Positions 7,273 to 13,622 of a stretch of 13,622 nt of DNA are shown one piece after another. A model generated the notes under the pieces. That model was not told the origin of the DNA and made no database searches. It was given only the letters and a program-made list of their open reading frames with translations. Where the stretch lies: positions 1 to 13,622 of the forward strand of contig JAPUHZ010000406.1 in assembly GCA_027297485.1 (NCBI GenBank). The letters run 5' to 3'. Made by a program: the position numbers and the translations under genes. Every line of letters begins with the position of its first letter. Position 1 is the first letter of the stretch. Source of the stretch: Deltaproteobacteria bacterium. GTDB taxonomy: Bacteria > Desulfobacterota_B > Binatia > UBA9968.

Positions 7273-8865
7273 ATGCTTCGAATTCGATACAGTCGTTGGA
7301 ATCGCTCCTCAACCGAGCCGGTTGGAGCGGAGAGCGTCTTTGATCAGCTCAACGACAATATCAGCGATACGGGGGATCTCCAGCAGGCTATGCGCCGTCT
7401 CATGCAGCGAGGCCTGAAACAGGGAGAAAAGCAGGTAGCCGGTCTTGATGATTTGTTGTCCCAATTGACGCGCGAGATGAGGCGACTCTATGAGCGCTAT
7501 CAGATCCAGTCGGCCTTGGATCAGGTGGGACAAAAGCTACAGTCGATTGTGGATCAAGAACGGCGGACCCGGGAAGGATTGCGGGAGGCGAGGCCCGATA
7601 TAAAGGAAAAAGAAGAGTTTCTGGATCGTCTCCCGAACAGGTGGAGTGAGGCCATCGAAAGGCTTGCCTCTTACGCCTTTGAAAATCCAAAGGCACAATC
7701 GGAGTTCCAAGCACTTCTGTCTCGGTTGGAGCAGGTCCGACGCCTGGAGAATTGTATCCGCAGAGAAGGAAACCTCTTCCGGGGTAGTACGCCACTGGAT
7801 TTTAATGAGGCCCAGGAGCTTCTGGAGCGGATAGAAGACTTACGACGTTTGGAAGGACAGCTCTCGAGCATGCATTTTAAGGATGTAGACCTGGATCTGT
7901 TGCAGAAGCTGTTAGGAAGCGATGGCCGACAAGAGTTTGAAGGCTTAGTGCGCATGGAATCTCTCCTTGAAGAGGGAGGCTATATTATCAATCACGGAGA
8001 TCACTTCGAACTGACGCCACGCGGGGTACGGAAGGTCGGCCAACTGGCCCTGCGGGATATCTACCGGCAGTTAAAGCGCGATGGGCTAGGGCGGCATCTG
8101 ATCCGTCACCGCGGCTCTCAGGAACTCCTGACCGAAGAGAGCAGGCCTTATGTACAAGGCGACTCACTCCATCTCAACATGATCCAGACATTGAAAAATG
8201 CCCTGCTGCACGAGGGTGGATTGCCTCTGCGACTCCGCCCCAGGGACTTTGCGGTCTATGAGTCCGAGCATACGACTCGAGCCGCCACGGTGCTTCTTCT
8301 GGATATGAGCTGGTCCATGAGTTGGGAGGGGCGTTTTGCCGCGGCCAAGAAGGTAGCGCTGGCGATGGAAAGCCTAGTACGATCCCTTCACCCCCGCGAC
8401 TATTTCGGCATCGTCGGCTTTTTCACTCGGGCTGTCGAGCTTAAGCCGAAGGATCTACCGGAGGCGACATGGAATATGGGCGATCCCTTTACCAACCTCC
8501 AGGATGGGCTCCATCTCGCCTCCGAGCTTTTGGAAAAAAGGCCGAGCCAGAACCCGCAGATGATTATTATTACAGACGGTCAGCCGACCGCCTATTGTCG
8601 TCAGGGAAGACTCTATTGCGAGTGGCCTTTGAGCTTTGGAGGCATTAGCCAGAGGGCGGCGGAGGAAACTCTGAGAGAAGCGGAGCGCGTGACGCGCAGA
8701 GGGATCACCATCAATACCTTTATGCTTGATGACAGCCCTGTCCTCAAGAGTTTTGTCGGCGAGATGACACGCATCAACCGAGGCCGCGCCTTCTATACCC
8801 ACCCGGACCGCCTCGGTGAATACCTGCTGGTCGATTACGTCTCACGGAAAAGAAAGAGGGTTTAG
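7273..8865 (+). CDS. VWA-domain protein (MIDAS-containing), partner of AAA+ ATPase
   Basis: Protein of 530 aa with a C-terminal von Willebrand A domain (about 335-525). The MIDAS metal site is complete: D-M-S-W-S (Asp344, Ser346, Ser348), Thr407 in FTNLQ, and Asp435 in ITDGQP. The N-terminal about 300 residues are mostly charged, helical and likely coiled-coil (for example 60-135), with no domain I can name. The layout parallels BchD/CoxE-type partners that work with MoxR/BchI ATPases through the MIDAS ion. The protein has no signal peptide or membrane segment, so a cytosolic role is likely. I chose ATG 7273; a GTG at 7264 would add three residues and overlaps the preceding repeat. Neither start has a visible Shine-Dalgarno site, so translation may depend on the upstream ATPase gene. 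The biological target is unknown. Confidence 0.88.
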   Translation: MLRIRYSRWNRSSTEPVGAESVFDQLNDNISDTGDLQQAMRRLMQRGLKQGEKQVAGLDDLLSQLTREMRRLYERYQIQSALDQVGQKLQSIVDQERRTREGLREARPDIKEKEEFLDRLPNRWSEAIERLASYAFENPKAQSEFQALLSRLEQVRRLENCIRREGNLFRGSTPLDFNEAQELLERIEDLRRLEGQLSSMHFKDVDLDLLQKLLGSDGRQEFEGLVRMESLLEEGGYIINHGDHFELTPRGVRKVGQLALRDIYRQLKRDGLGRHLIRHRGSQELLTEESRPYVQGDSLHLNMIQTLKNALLHEGGLPLRLRPRDFAVYESEHTTRAATVLLLDMSWSMSWEGRFAAAKKVALAMESLVRSLHPRDYFGIVGFFTRAVELKPKDLPEATWNMGDPFTNLQDGLHLASELLEKRPSQNPQMIIITDGQPTAYCRQGRLYCEWPLSFGGISQRAAEETLREAERVTRRGITINTFMLDDSPVLKSFVGEMTRINRGRAFYTHPDRLGEYLLVDYVSRKRKRV

Positions 8866-9251
8866 AAAGCCGCTCTCACGGCTATGTCCTCCGACGTTAA
8901 AATGCGGCGCATTCCGTGAGTCATTGCAATGGCTGCGTGCTGGGTTGCGGCCCGTGGCAAAGGCATTAGGGGTCTGTTGGGGAATAACGAAACCCGCGGC
9001 ATCGGGAGAGCGGCACGCTGAGCCAGATCCTGCACCAAGCGGCAAAGTTCCGCGTCCTACTCCGGCCCAACCTCCTTTCCCCGGACCATAGCCAGGACTA
9101 TCCGATCGCTGTACCAATAGCTAAAGAAGTTCATTGCGCCGGCAAAGACCAAGGCTATAACGGCCCCCTGTCTGCCGCCTATCAAGTCCCTTCCCCAGAC
9201 CAGGAGGGCTGTCAGTGCTGCCAGCAGAATCGTAGTGCGGAGCGTACTCAT
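8862..9251 (-). pseudogene. htpX: Truncated, frameshifted htpX (membrane zinc metalloprotease) relic
   Basis: On the minus strand, an ATG at 9251-9249 with AAAGGGGAAA upstream begins [10 protein letters not shown]. It runs 64 codons with both N-terminal HtpX membrane helices and the blocks IGGRQGA and [14 protein letters not shown] at 9059-9057 stops it. The same frame then continues with HtpX-like LVQDLAQRAALPMPRV, shifts frame near 8989-8996 to read VIPQQTPNAFATGRNP, and shifts back near 8936-8942 to read HAAIAMTHGMRRIL. Similarity fades just before the expected catalytic HEXXH motif. The frame reaches a TAA at 8862-8864, overlapping the stop codon of the convergent VWA gene. More than half of a normal about 280-300 aa HtpX is missing, so a protease cannot be made. 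Family membership is clear from the ordered blocks; the lesion positions are approximate. Confidence 0.88.
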
Positions 9252-9282
9252 CCGACATTTCCCCTTTGCATGATCTCCATTG

Positions 9283-9310
9283 AGGCTACCATTCCTTTTT
9301 TGGTTGTCAA
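9283..9310 (-). promoter_or_regulatory. Possible vestigial promoter of the htpX relic
   Basis: On the minus strand, a perfect TTGACA -35 (9310-9305) is followed after 16 nt by TAGCCT (9288-9283), preceded by TGG as in extended -10 boxes. Only 3 of 6 -10 positions match. The site lies about 32 nt upstream of the relic's ATG. Transcription from it would run antisense into the end of the VWA gene. Confidence 0.3.
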
Positions 9311-9606
9311 CATATCTAGGGCTCCTCGGCAAAAAGTGTGGTCATTTCTTCGGGAAACGAGCCTTTACGTTCCTGTGCCCCCGGCCTTCGGTCTCGTTCC
9401 CCTCGGAACCCCACACCCTGAGCGGAGGGGGCCTGCTTCGGTGCCAGGGAGACATCCGACACTAAAGGTTTCAGAGAGAAAGGGCTGATTGGGTTGAGCA
9501 TTTCAGGGCAGAGAGGCAGAGGCCCATTGGCTCCCGCTGAGGAGTAGGTTCCCTCCTCTCCTAGCGAACATCACACTTTTCGCAGTAGAGCCCGTATCTA
9601 GAACGC
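9311..9606. other. Intergenic stretch with no recognisable gene
   Basis: Short open frames exist on both strands, but none carries a ribosome site, a recognisable motif or protein-like composition. A short hairpin (GAGGAG at 9539-9544 with CTCCTC at 9553-9558) has no following T-run and is not called as a terminator. The stretch may be further decayed sequence from the same event that broke htpX, but I see no readable homology. Confidence 0.5.
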
Positions 9607-9635
9607 TTGACAACTTCCCTGCGGCTCTTTATCCT
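9607..9635 (+). promoter_or_regulatory. Sigma70-type promoter for the merR-mutS-amidase operon
   Basis: A perfect TTGACA (9607-9612) is followed after exactly 17 nt by TATCCT (9630-9635), which matches 4 of 6 -10 positions. The expected start of transcription is near 9642, about 37 nt before the MerR-family ATG. This is the best-looking promoter in the window and sits where a new transcription unit begins after the long non-coding stretch. Confidence 0.6.
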
Positions 9636-9638
9636 TTG

Positions 9639-9660
9639 ATGAAAACATTGTTGTTTTCAT
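9639..9660. promoter_or_regulatory. Palindromic candidate operator at the merR transcription start
   Basis: ATGAAAACA (9639-9647) and TGTTTTCAT (9652-9660) form a perfect 9-bp inverted repeat around TTGT. It lies immediately downstream of the -10 box and covers the predicted start site, an arrangement suited to repression. An obvious candidate ligand is the regulator encoded 19 nt downstream. Classical MerR activators bind between -35 and -10, so this would be a different geometry. It could instead act as an RNA hairpin in the leader. Confidence 0.5.
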
Positions 9661-9678
9661 TCATCTTTGGGAGGGGAG

Positions 9679-10158
9679 ATGGGCTATTTTAACAGCAGGA
9701 CAGCGTCGCGCATTGTGGGGGTTTCCTTACGCCAGATCCAGTACTGGGACGAGCAGGGTTTTATCCGCCCTTCAGTTCGCGCCACGGGAAGGGGATCGAA
9801 ACGGCTTTATTCCTTTTCTGACTTGGTTCAGCTTAAGGTGGTCAAAGATCTCACAGACTACGGCCTTAGCCTACAGAAAATCCACAGGTGTCTCAACTAT
9901 CTCAAACGCTATTTCCCCGAGACGGCGCAGCCGCTCAGCTCACTCAGATATCTCACGGATGGTGATAAGCTTTTCGTTCTCACCAGTGACAGGAACAAGA
10001 TCCTCGACGTGATGGATCGCCAATTTGTTTTTTCCCTTGGGATTGGCAATCTCATCCGTGAGTTGAGCGGAGAGGTGCGTCGCATTACAGGGCGTCCGAG
10101 TAAACGAGTTGCCAGGGGTGAGCGTAGAGTCGAGGGAAAAAGGACAGCATCCGCATAG
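9679..10158 (+). CDS. MerR-family transcriptional regulator
   Basis: DNA-binding regulator of 159 aa from ATG 9679. A strong GGGAGGGG site lies just upstream, with short spacing of about 4 nt from GGAGG; a TTG at 9667 would add four residues and lacks a site. The MerR winged helix is clear: the helix-turn-helix covers about 4-24 (TASRIVGVSLRQIQYWDEQG) and the wing about 27-46 (the RPSVRATGRGSKRLYS region), followed by SDLVQLKVVKDL. The C-terminal half is predicted helical, with no cysteine cluster of metal-sensing MerR proteins; the only cysteine is Cys71. It does not look like HspR. The last 25 residues are strongly basic. It lies 5 nt upstream of mutS, so it is probably cotranscribed with the mismatch-repair gene. 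The effector is unknown. Confidence 0.88.
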   Translation: MGYFNSRTASRIVGVSLRQIQYWDEQGFIRPSVRATGRGSKRLYSFSDLVQLKVVKDLTDYGLSLQKIHRCLNYLKRYFPETAQPLSSLRYLTDGDKLFVLTSDRNKILDVMDRQFVFSLGIGNLIRELSGEVRRITGRPSKRVARGERRVEGKRTASA

Positions 10159-10163
10159 TCTTT

Positions 10164-12764
10164 ATGGAAGAGACCAAACTCACTCCAATGATCCGGCAGT
10201 ACCTCCGAATCAAGGAGAGGCACCGGGACGCCATTCTGTTTTTCCGCCTTGGGGATTTTTACGAAATGTTCTTTGAAGATGCGGAGAAGGCCTCGAAGGT
10301 CCTGGACATTGCCCTTACCTCACGAAATCGGAACGAGGCGTCGGCTATTCCCCTGTGCGGCATTCCTTATCACGCGGCGACCCCTTATATCGGGAGACTC
10401 CTCGATGCGGGGTATAAGGTGGCGATTTGTGAACAGGTGGAGGACCCCAAAACTGCCAAGGGGGTGGTGGAAAGAGAGGTGGTCCGCGTTATTAGTCCGG
10501 GGACGGTCACCGAGGGAGAGGCCCTGGATGCGCGTGACAACAATTTCCTTGGCGCCGTATCCAGGGGGAGAAAGGTTTACGGCATGGCGGTCACCGATGT
10601 GACCACAGGCGAGTTCCGCTTTACACAGCTTGCGGATTATTCCTCCCTTGTGGATGAGATCGGACGGATCCGTCCGCGCGAGATCATCCTTGGGGAAGGA
10701 GATACACCCCTCTTAGAAAAGATCCAAACTGATTTTCCTAACATCCATTTGAGTCCTGTAGCCGCACCCTACTTTGCTCAGTCCGCCGCAGAACGTCTCA
10801 AGTCGCTGAATCTCTGGTCGGGGCAGGAAGACGAGGAGTGGGAGCAGGGAATCCAGGCGGCGGCTGCTATCGTATCCTTTTTAGAGGAGAATTTGCCTGA
10901 GGTCCTGAAGGTTTTAAGAGATCTCCAGCCCTACTCGGCGTCTCAGTACCTGATGCTGGACGAGACGACAAGGCGTAACCTTGAGCTCCTTCGAGATTTC
11001 CAGGGGGATAGGAGAGGTTCCTTGTTGGGGATTTTGGATTATACCCTGACACCCATGGGGGCTAGACGGCTGCGTCAGTGGCTTCTCTATCCGCTCTTAG
11101 ATGAGAGGGTCATCCGTCAGCGGCACGAAGGAATCGAGGAGTTGGTGGAGAACTATAAAGGACGTCAAGACCTCAGGGCAGGCCTCAGGGGGGTGCAAGA
11201 CCTAGAGCGGTTAGGTGGAAGAATTGTCGCCGGCAGCGCCCATGCCAGAGATCTTGTGGCTGTTAGAGATAGCCTGCGCGCCCTGATCCCTATCAAAGAG
11301 AACCTCCGGGATTGGCACGCAGAGATCTTTGCTTCTCTCAGAGACGGGCTTTGGGATCTCCCTGAGGTTGTGGGGCTTGTGGAGCAGGCCATTGTGAATG
11401 ACCCGCCTCCGACGCTGAAAGAGGGAAAATTCATTCGCCCGGGATTCCATACGGAACTGGACGAAATACGAATGGTACAAAGGAATGCCAAGGAATGGAT
11501 TGCGCGGTTCGAGAGCGGTGAACGAAGGCGGACCGGAATTCACTCTCTCAAGGTAAGATACAATAAGGTGTTTGGCTATTACATTGAGGTTACTAAGGCT
11601 AATCTCAAGTCGGTCCCGCCGGATTACATCCGCAAGCAAACCCTGGTCAACGGAGAGCGGTACATCACGCCCGAGCTAAAGGAGTGCGAGGCCAAAGTTT
11701 TGAGTTCCGAGGAGGAGATCCTTAAGCTGGAGCTTACCCTTTTTGCCGAGGTGCGGGAGAAGGTTGCCTCCTTTTACGGCAAGATGAAGCAGACGAGCCT
11801 AGCCCTGGCAACTCTCGATGTTCTGCTCTCTCTTGCCGAGGCGGCTGGGTCCCGTCACTTTATTCGTCCTAAGGTTGATGCCGGTCTCGCTCTCTCTATC
11901 CGGGAGGGGCGTCACCCGGTGGTGGAGGCTGCGCTGGGGCGTGGGGCCTTTGTCCCCAATGATTGCCATTTGGATCCCGAATCCCAGCAAATCCTGATGC
12001 TGACCGGGCCGAATATGGCGGGGAAATCTACTTATATGCGCCAGGTGGCCTTGATCGTCATCTTGGCGCAGATGGGGAGTTTTGTTCCTGCTAGTGAAGC
12101 TAGGATAGGATTGGTGGACCGCATTTTTACCCGCATCGGTGCTGCGGACTATCTAGCCCGCGGGGAGTCGACTTTTATGGTGGAAATGAAGGAGACCGCC
12201 CACATCTTGCGGCATGTCTCTTCCAGAAGCTTAATCCTTTTGGACGAGGTAGGTCGTGGGACCAGCACCTTTGACGGCATCTCTATTGCCTGGTCCTTGG
12301 CCGAGTATTTACACGATACGCCGCATCATCCCCGGACCCTGTTTGCGACCCATTACCACGAGCTTACCGATTTGGCCTTGACCAAGGAGCATGTGAAGAA
12401 CTTTAGCTTTACCGTTAAGGAGTGGAAAGGTGAGGTCATCTTCTTGCGCACCCTTGTAGAAGGGGCATCGAGCCGCAGTTATGGTATCCACGTGGCCCGT
12501 CTGGCAGGGCTTCCGGTTTCTACTGTGCAGAGGGCCAAGGAGATTCTTAAGAATCTCGAGGGAGGAGAGCTGGACGAGGGAGGTCGGCCGAAACTCGCTC
12601 GGGGATCCCCAGGGGAGACTCCAGGACAGATGATGCTCTTTGGCGCTATGGATTATAAGCTCCGCGAGGAGCTAAAGAAAATCGACGTGTCGCTCCTCAC
12701 TCCGGTTGAGGCTCTGAATCTTCTCGATACTTTGGCGGAGAAGGCAAAGAAGGAAAGCGGGTAG
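10164..12764 (+). CDS. mutS: DNA mismatch repair protein MutS
   Basis: Mismatch-recognition ATPase that finds base mismatches and small loops, then recruits MutL. The 866 aa compare with 853 in E. coli. The mismatch-binding motif F-Y-E is at Phe32-Tyr33-Glu34 in GDFYEMF. The connector, lever and clamp regions follow through about residue 570. The ABC-type ATPase has Walker A GPNMAGKST (615-623), Walker B with Asp694-Glu695 in LILLDE, the signature region ARGESTFMVEM before it, and FATHYHELTD after it. The intact mismatch motif identifies MutS1 rather than MutS2. The start ATG lies 5 nt after the MerR-family stop and has no Shine-Dalgarno-like sequence in the preceding 15 nt, so translation may depend on the upstream gene. 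No mutL follows within the window. Confidence 0.98.
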   Translation: MEETKLTPMIRQYLRIKERHRDAILFFRLGDFYEMFFEDAEKASKVLDIALTSRNRNEASAIPLCGIPYHAATPYIGRLLDAGYKVAICEQVEDPKTAKGVVEREVVRVISPGTVTEGEALDARDNNFLGAVSRGRKVYGMAVTDVTTGEFRFTQLADYSSLVDEIGRIRPREIILGEGDTPLLEKIQTDFPNIHLSPVAAPYFAQSAAERLKSLNLWSGQEDEEWEQGIQAAAAIVSFLEENLPEVLKVLRDLQPYSASQYLMLDETTRRNLELLRDFQGDRRGSLLGILDYTLTPMGARRLRQWLLYPLLDERVIRQRHEGIEELVENYKGRQDLRAGLRGVQDLERLGGRIVAGSAHARDLVAVRDSLRALIPIKENLRDWHAEIFASLRDGLWDLPEVVGLVEQAIVNDPPPTLKEGKFIRPGFHTELDEIRMVQRNAKEWIARFESGERRRTGIHSLKVRYNKVFGYYIEVTKANLKSVPPDYIRKQTLVNGERYITPELKECEAKVLSSEEEILKLELTLFAEVREKVASFYGKMKQTSLALATLDVLLSLAEAAGSRHFIRPKVDAGLALSIREGRHPVVEAALGRGAFVPNDCHLDPESQQILMLTGPNMAGKSTYMRQVALIVILAQMGSFVPASEARIGLVDRIFTRIGAADYLARGESTFMVEMKETAHILRHVSSRSLILLDEVGRGTSTFDGISIAWSLAEYLHDTPHHPRTLFATHYHELTDLALTKEHVKNFSFTVKEWKGEVIFLRTLVEGASSRSYGIHVARLAGLPVSTVQRAKEILKNLEGGELDEGGRPKLARGSPGETPGQMMLFGAMDYKLREELKKIDVSLLTPVEALNLLDTLAEKAKKESG

Positions 12765-12769
12765 TTTAG

Positions 12770-13622
12770 ATGAATCGTTCCATTGCCCAAAGAGTTTTTT
12801 TGAGTGTTTTGACCCTGATCCTTTGCGTCTCCCTTTTACCGGGGATGGGTTGGCCGCAGGGGAGGAAAAAGTTCAAAAGGGAATTGATTAATCCAAGCAG
12901 GCCTCGTCTTACAAAGATCCGCCACCTCTCTTCCAAAAGTTACACCAGGATAGTTATGGATCTATCGAGAAAGATTCGCTATGAGACCCATATTCTGAAA
13001 AGGGATTCGTCAAGAGGTCTTCCCCCAAGGATTTATGTGGACCTATCGGGAGTTCATCTGGCTTTAGACACCACCCAGCCTATTGTGGTCCAAGATGGGT
13101 TGCTGCGCCAAGTACGCGTGGGCCGGTTTAGCCCGGATGTGGTGCGGGTTGTTTTGGATATGAGGAGCCTGAGCGGTCATAAGGCCTTTTTGCTTCCCGA
13201 TCCGTATCGTCTGGTCATCGATATCCAGGGGAAGAGGGACGGGAAACAGTTGGCCGCACTGAAAAAGAGAAAAGCGTTAGCTGCGTCACGTAGAGGCAAG
13301 AAGCCCCGAAGGAAGGGTCTTTACAAAATCGTTCTGGATCCGGGTCATGGGGGAAAAGACCCGGGCGCAATTGGAGTGAGGGGCATTGCAGAAAAGGACA
13401 TTGTCCTGAGCATTGCCAAGAAGTTGGCCAAAAAGCTAAGAAAAAAGATGAGAGTCAAAGTAGTTCTCACACGCCGAGACGACTCCTTTATCCCGCTAGA
13501 AGACAGAGCGGCGATTGCCAATGCGGAAAGGGCCGATCTTTTTATCTCCCTTCATACGAACGCAAGCCGAAACCCCCGGGCGAGGGGGATTGAAACTTAC
13601 TACCTGGACAATACGAATGATG
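12770..13622 (+). CDS. N-acetylmuramoyl-L-alanine amidase with AMIN domain (AmiC-type), 3' partial
   Basis: Periplasmic zinc amidase that cuts the amide bond between MurNAc and the peptide stem, typically to separate daughter cells. The frame opens at ATG 12770, 5 nt after mutS, and 284 codons are visible before the window ends. An N-terminal Sec signal peptide (about 1-30) is followed by an AMIN targeting domain (about 48-152, with YTRIVMDLS and RVVLDM strands). A very basic linker (about 155-183) leads to the Amidase_3 catalytic domain. Zinc ligands visible are His193 in DPGHGG, Glu208 in AEKD and His262 in SLHTNAS; the last catalytic glutamate lies beyond the window. The missing part is probably 100-150 residues. 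A similar mutS-amidase order occurs in Geobacter-like genomes, as I recall. Confidence 0.94.
   Translation, partial: MNRSIAQRVFLSVLTLILCVSLLPGMGWPQGRKKFKRELINPSRPRLTKIRHLSSKSYTRIVMDLSRKIRYETHILKRDSSRGLPPRIYVDLSGVHLALDTTQPIVVQDGLLRQVRVGRFSPDVVRVVLDMRSLSGHKAFLLPDPYRLVIDIQGKRDGKQLAALKKRKALAASRRGKKPRRKGLYKIVLDPGHGGKDPGAIGVRGIAEKDIVLSIAKKLAKKLRKKMRVKVVLTRRDDSFIPLEDRAAIANAERADLFISLHTNASRNPRARGIETYYLDNTND

Noticed and set aside
8842..9117. Separate 91-residue minus-strand gene
   Set aside because: Its only protein-like stretch is the NAFATGRNP block of the htpX relic in shifted frame; the rest is not conserved.
9270..9501. Short open frames on either strand in the intergenic stretch
   Set aside because: No ribosome site, no known motif, and Pro/Arg-rich composition typical of chance frames in GC-rich DNA.
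9539..9558. Possible terminator hairpin
   Set aside because: The stem is only 6 bp with no T-run on either strand, and no intact gene ends nearby.
9559..9606. Cys-rich minus-strand peptide YCEKCDV as a zinc-finger gene remnant
   Set aside because: Only about a dozen codons before a stop, too short to separate from chance.
1..13622. CRISPR arrays, tRNA or rRNA genes, insertion sequences, prophage
   Set aside because: I saw no regularly spaced repeats, cloverleaf-like sequence, transposase or phage genes in the window.

Overview
This window is a compact stretch of chromosome from a Gram-negative bacterium, with most genes on the + strand. The evidence for Gram-negative is IHF-beta, a LapA-domain inner-membrane protein, a periplasmic AMIN-type amidase and six-domain ribosomal protein S1. 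The order aroA-cmk-rpsA-sppA-ihfB, plus mutS followed by an AMIN amidase, resembles what I recall from Desulfobacterota (Geobacter-like) and related phyla such as NC10 and Nitrospirota. I cannot assign the phylum from sequence alone. Base composition is moderate and looks even, and I see no phage, IS, CRISPR, tRNA or rRNA.

Positions 1-5740 are a tightly packed housekeeping operon. It holds aroA (5' end outside the window, class II type), cmk, rpsA, sppA, ihfB, a HIT-family hydrolase and a LapA-domain membrane protein. Gaps are mostly 1-21 nt or overlaps. The exception is an 86-nt leader before ihfB that carries a candidate promoter and two mutually exclusive inverted repeats.

Positions 5782-8865 hold a two-gene module: a BchI/MoxR-like AAA+ ATPase and a von Willebrand A (MIDAS) protein. 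They probably work together like the Mg-chelatase I/D or MoxR/VWA pairs, but the substrate is unknown. An unusual purine/pyrimidine inverted repeat fills the gap between them.

Positions 8866-9678 are the only long stretch without an intact gene. On the minus strand they hold a decayed 5' fragment of htpX (membrane metalloprotease), with a premature stop, two frameshifts and loss of everything from the HEXXH motif onward. The relic ends at the vwa stop codon. Beyond it lies about 300 nt with nothing recognisable, then a good sigma70-type promoter with a 9-bp palindrome at the predicted transcription start.

Positions 9679-13622 are a second operon: a MerR-family regulator, mutS 5 nt downstream, and an N-acetylmuramoyl-L-alanine amidase whose 3' end is outside the window. 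Nothing here amounts to a clearly new biological system. The best leads are the ATPase/VWA pair with its intervening repeat, the htpX relic, and the MerR promoter palindrome upstream of mutS.
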